Positions 63,244 through 64,000 of a DNA stretch of 64,000 nt are shown piece by piece; position 1 is the first letter of the stretch; each line of letters begins with the position of its first letter. Where the stretch lies: contig NZ_VOHA01000016.1 of assembly GCF_007859315.1 (NCBI RefSeq), forward strand, positions 1 through 64,000, in the 5' to 3' direction. The DNA comes from Reyranella sp. CPCC 100927. Its GTDB lineage: Bacteria; Pseudomonadota; Alphaproteobacteria; Reyranellales; Reyranellaceae. The notes below the pieces were generated by a model that was not told the origin of the DNA, searched no databases, and saw only the letters and a program-made list of their open reading frames with translations. The translations under genes were made by a program, and so were the position numbers.

Positions 63244-63317
63244 GTCATCCCGAGCACAGCGAGGGATCTCCCGGCAATGGAGTCGCCGTTCGCGGAGTTC
63301 TCTCGCTGCGGGATGAC
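63244..63317. repeat. Palindromic intergenic repeat (GTCATCCCG type)
   Basis: Arms GTCATCCCG (63244-63252) and CGGGATGAC (63309-63317) pair perfectly, and an inner pair AGCGAG (63258-63263)/CTCGCT (63302-63307) continues the stem. The loop is about 40 nt. This type of GTCATCCCGAGC-ended palindrome is common in bacterial intergenic DNA. The remainder of 63217-63530 shows no gene. Confidence 0.6.
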
Positions 63318-63530
63318 AGTGTGGTCGGACCACCGTCGGGCCTGCCAAAGCGGCTGTGACGTCTTGGACCTCGCGCGAGGTGCGCTTCCAATTTAATGAG
63401 GGCGCGACCTTAATCGGCGCGACGATGCCGTGCTCGACGAAGGCTGCTATGCTGTGGCCAGACGGTGGGTGTCCACCCTGTTGCCCTGGCTGCGTATCTG
63501 CGCCTGCGTGCGCGATCAGGGAGGACCGGC

Positions 63531-64000
63531 GTGCCGTACGCGTTTGAAGACTACGTGCTCGACCCTGAGCGGCGGGAACTTACCCGTGGCCCGGGCGCAA
63601 TTGCCGTCGGCCCGCAAGTCTTCGACCTGCTGCTCTATCTGGTGCAGAGGCGTGAGCATGTCGTCAGCAAGGACGAGCTGCTCGATGTGGTGTGGAACGG
63701 ACGGATCGTCTCTGAATCGACTCTCACCAGTCATATCAATGCAGCACGCAAGGCGGTCGGCGACAGCGGTCAGGACCAGCGCCTGATCCGAACGATCGCG
63801 CGCAAGGGATTTCGGTTTGTCGGCGACGTCACGGAAGGGCAGCCACTGGCCGGTTTCAGCCGCGAGAACACCGACGACGACGCGCGCGACGCGCTCCCTC
63901 AGGCACCGGAGCTGCCCGACAAACCATCCGTCGCAGTCCTGGCATTCCAGAACCTGAGCGGCGACTCCGAACAGGACTACTTCATCGATGGTGTGGTCGA
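63531..64000 (+). CDS. Winged-helix/TPR regulator, paralog 3 (runs off the window)
   Basis: The first 156 codons of a third paralog: GTG at 63531 with GGGAGG upstream, winged helix (FEDYVLDPERRELTRG, FDLLLYLVQRREHVVSKDELL, SESTLTSHINAARKAVGD, ARKGFRFVGDV), then the start of the TolB-like domain (DKPSVAVLAFQNLSGDSEQDYF). The linker (TEGQPLAGFSRENTDDDARDA) is longer and different from paralogs 1 and 2. The leader GCGATCAGGGAG is shared with paralog 2. The C-terminal TPR part lies outside the window. It is divergent from the decayed NmrA-like gene across module copy 4. Confidence 0.88.
   Translation, partial: MPYAFEDYVLDPERRELTRGPGAIAVGPQVFDLLLYLVQRREHVVSKDELLDVVWNGRIVSESTLTSHINAARKAVGDSGQDQRLIRTIARKGFRFVGDVTEGQPLAGFSRENTDDDARDALPQAPELPDKPSVAVLAFQNLSGDSEQDYFIDGVV

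Overview
The window is a continuous, very GC-rich, gene-dense stretch of bacterial chromosome, with strong G/C at third codon positions and frequent GTG and TTG starts. The gene content suggests a free-living alphaproteobacterium of the Rhodospirillales or Reyranella/Bradyrhizobium type: ftsK next to a class I aminotransferase, paired glnK-amtB genes, ubiH-like and NtaA-like flavoproteins, and several winged-helix/TPR regulators. This placement is inferred from gene content only. No rRNA, tRNA, CRISPR array, transposase or phage gene was seen.

0-9.3 kb: the minus strand carries the 5' part of ftsK behind a dapC-like aminotransferase, a small lipoprotein, a CopD/HemJ-like and a DUF3817-like membrane protein, and a type II NADH dehydrogenase. 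A plus-strand signalling operon follows (two stand-alone receiver proteins and a PAS-rich histidine kinase). 9.3-13.1 kb: two tandem glnK-amtB pairs, the outer one with a sigma-54-like promoter. 13.3-16.7 kb: a FAD hydroxylase convergent with an ICMT-type methyltransferase, a TPR protein and a type III polyketide synthase, a set resembling phenolic-lipid (srsABC/bpsAB-like) clusters.

17-28 kb: a BTAD-regulator/hydrolase fusion, a DHA2 MFS exporter, a YeeE/TsuA sulfur transporter, OsmC, epoxide hydrolase, HAD hydrolase, a polar amino-acid ABC transporter and an orphan TRAP binding protein. 28-45 kb: a large Lhr helicase, a periplasmic protein of unknown function, a Bcr/CflA exporter, a peptide-type ABC importer followed by a regulator made of two LysR units in one chain and an NtaA-like monooxygenase, then thiC under a TPP riboswitch.

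45-64 kb looks more recently reshaped. It has three paralogous winged-helix/TPR regulators; a minus-strand operon (NDH-2, acetoacetate decarboxylase, patatin, 3-hydroxybutyrate dehydrogenase); a tandem pair of metallo-beta-lactamase-fold genes duplicated with their upstream DNA; a sensorless histidine kinase/FixJ-type regulator/EmrAB operon; an NmrA-like oxidoreductase; and a decayed second copy of it. The most unusual signal is a shared upstream module of roughly 90 bp (leader, GGAAGACCTTGCAG box and an 18-bp inverted repeat CTTGG-N8-CCAAG). It precedes four different minus-strand genes at 51.9, 59.6, 62.1 and 63.2 kb; a leader-only version precedes emrA. It suggests a local regulon, possibly tied to the winged-helix/TPR proteins.
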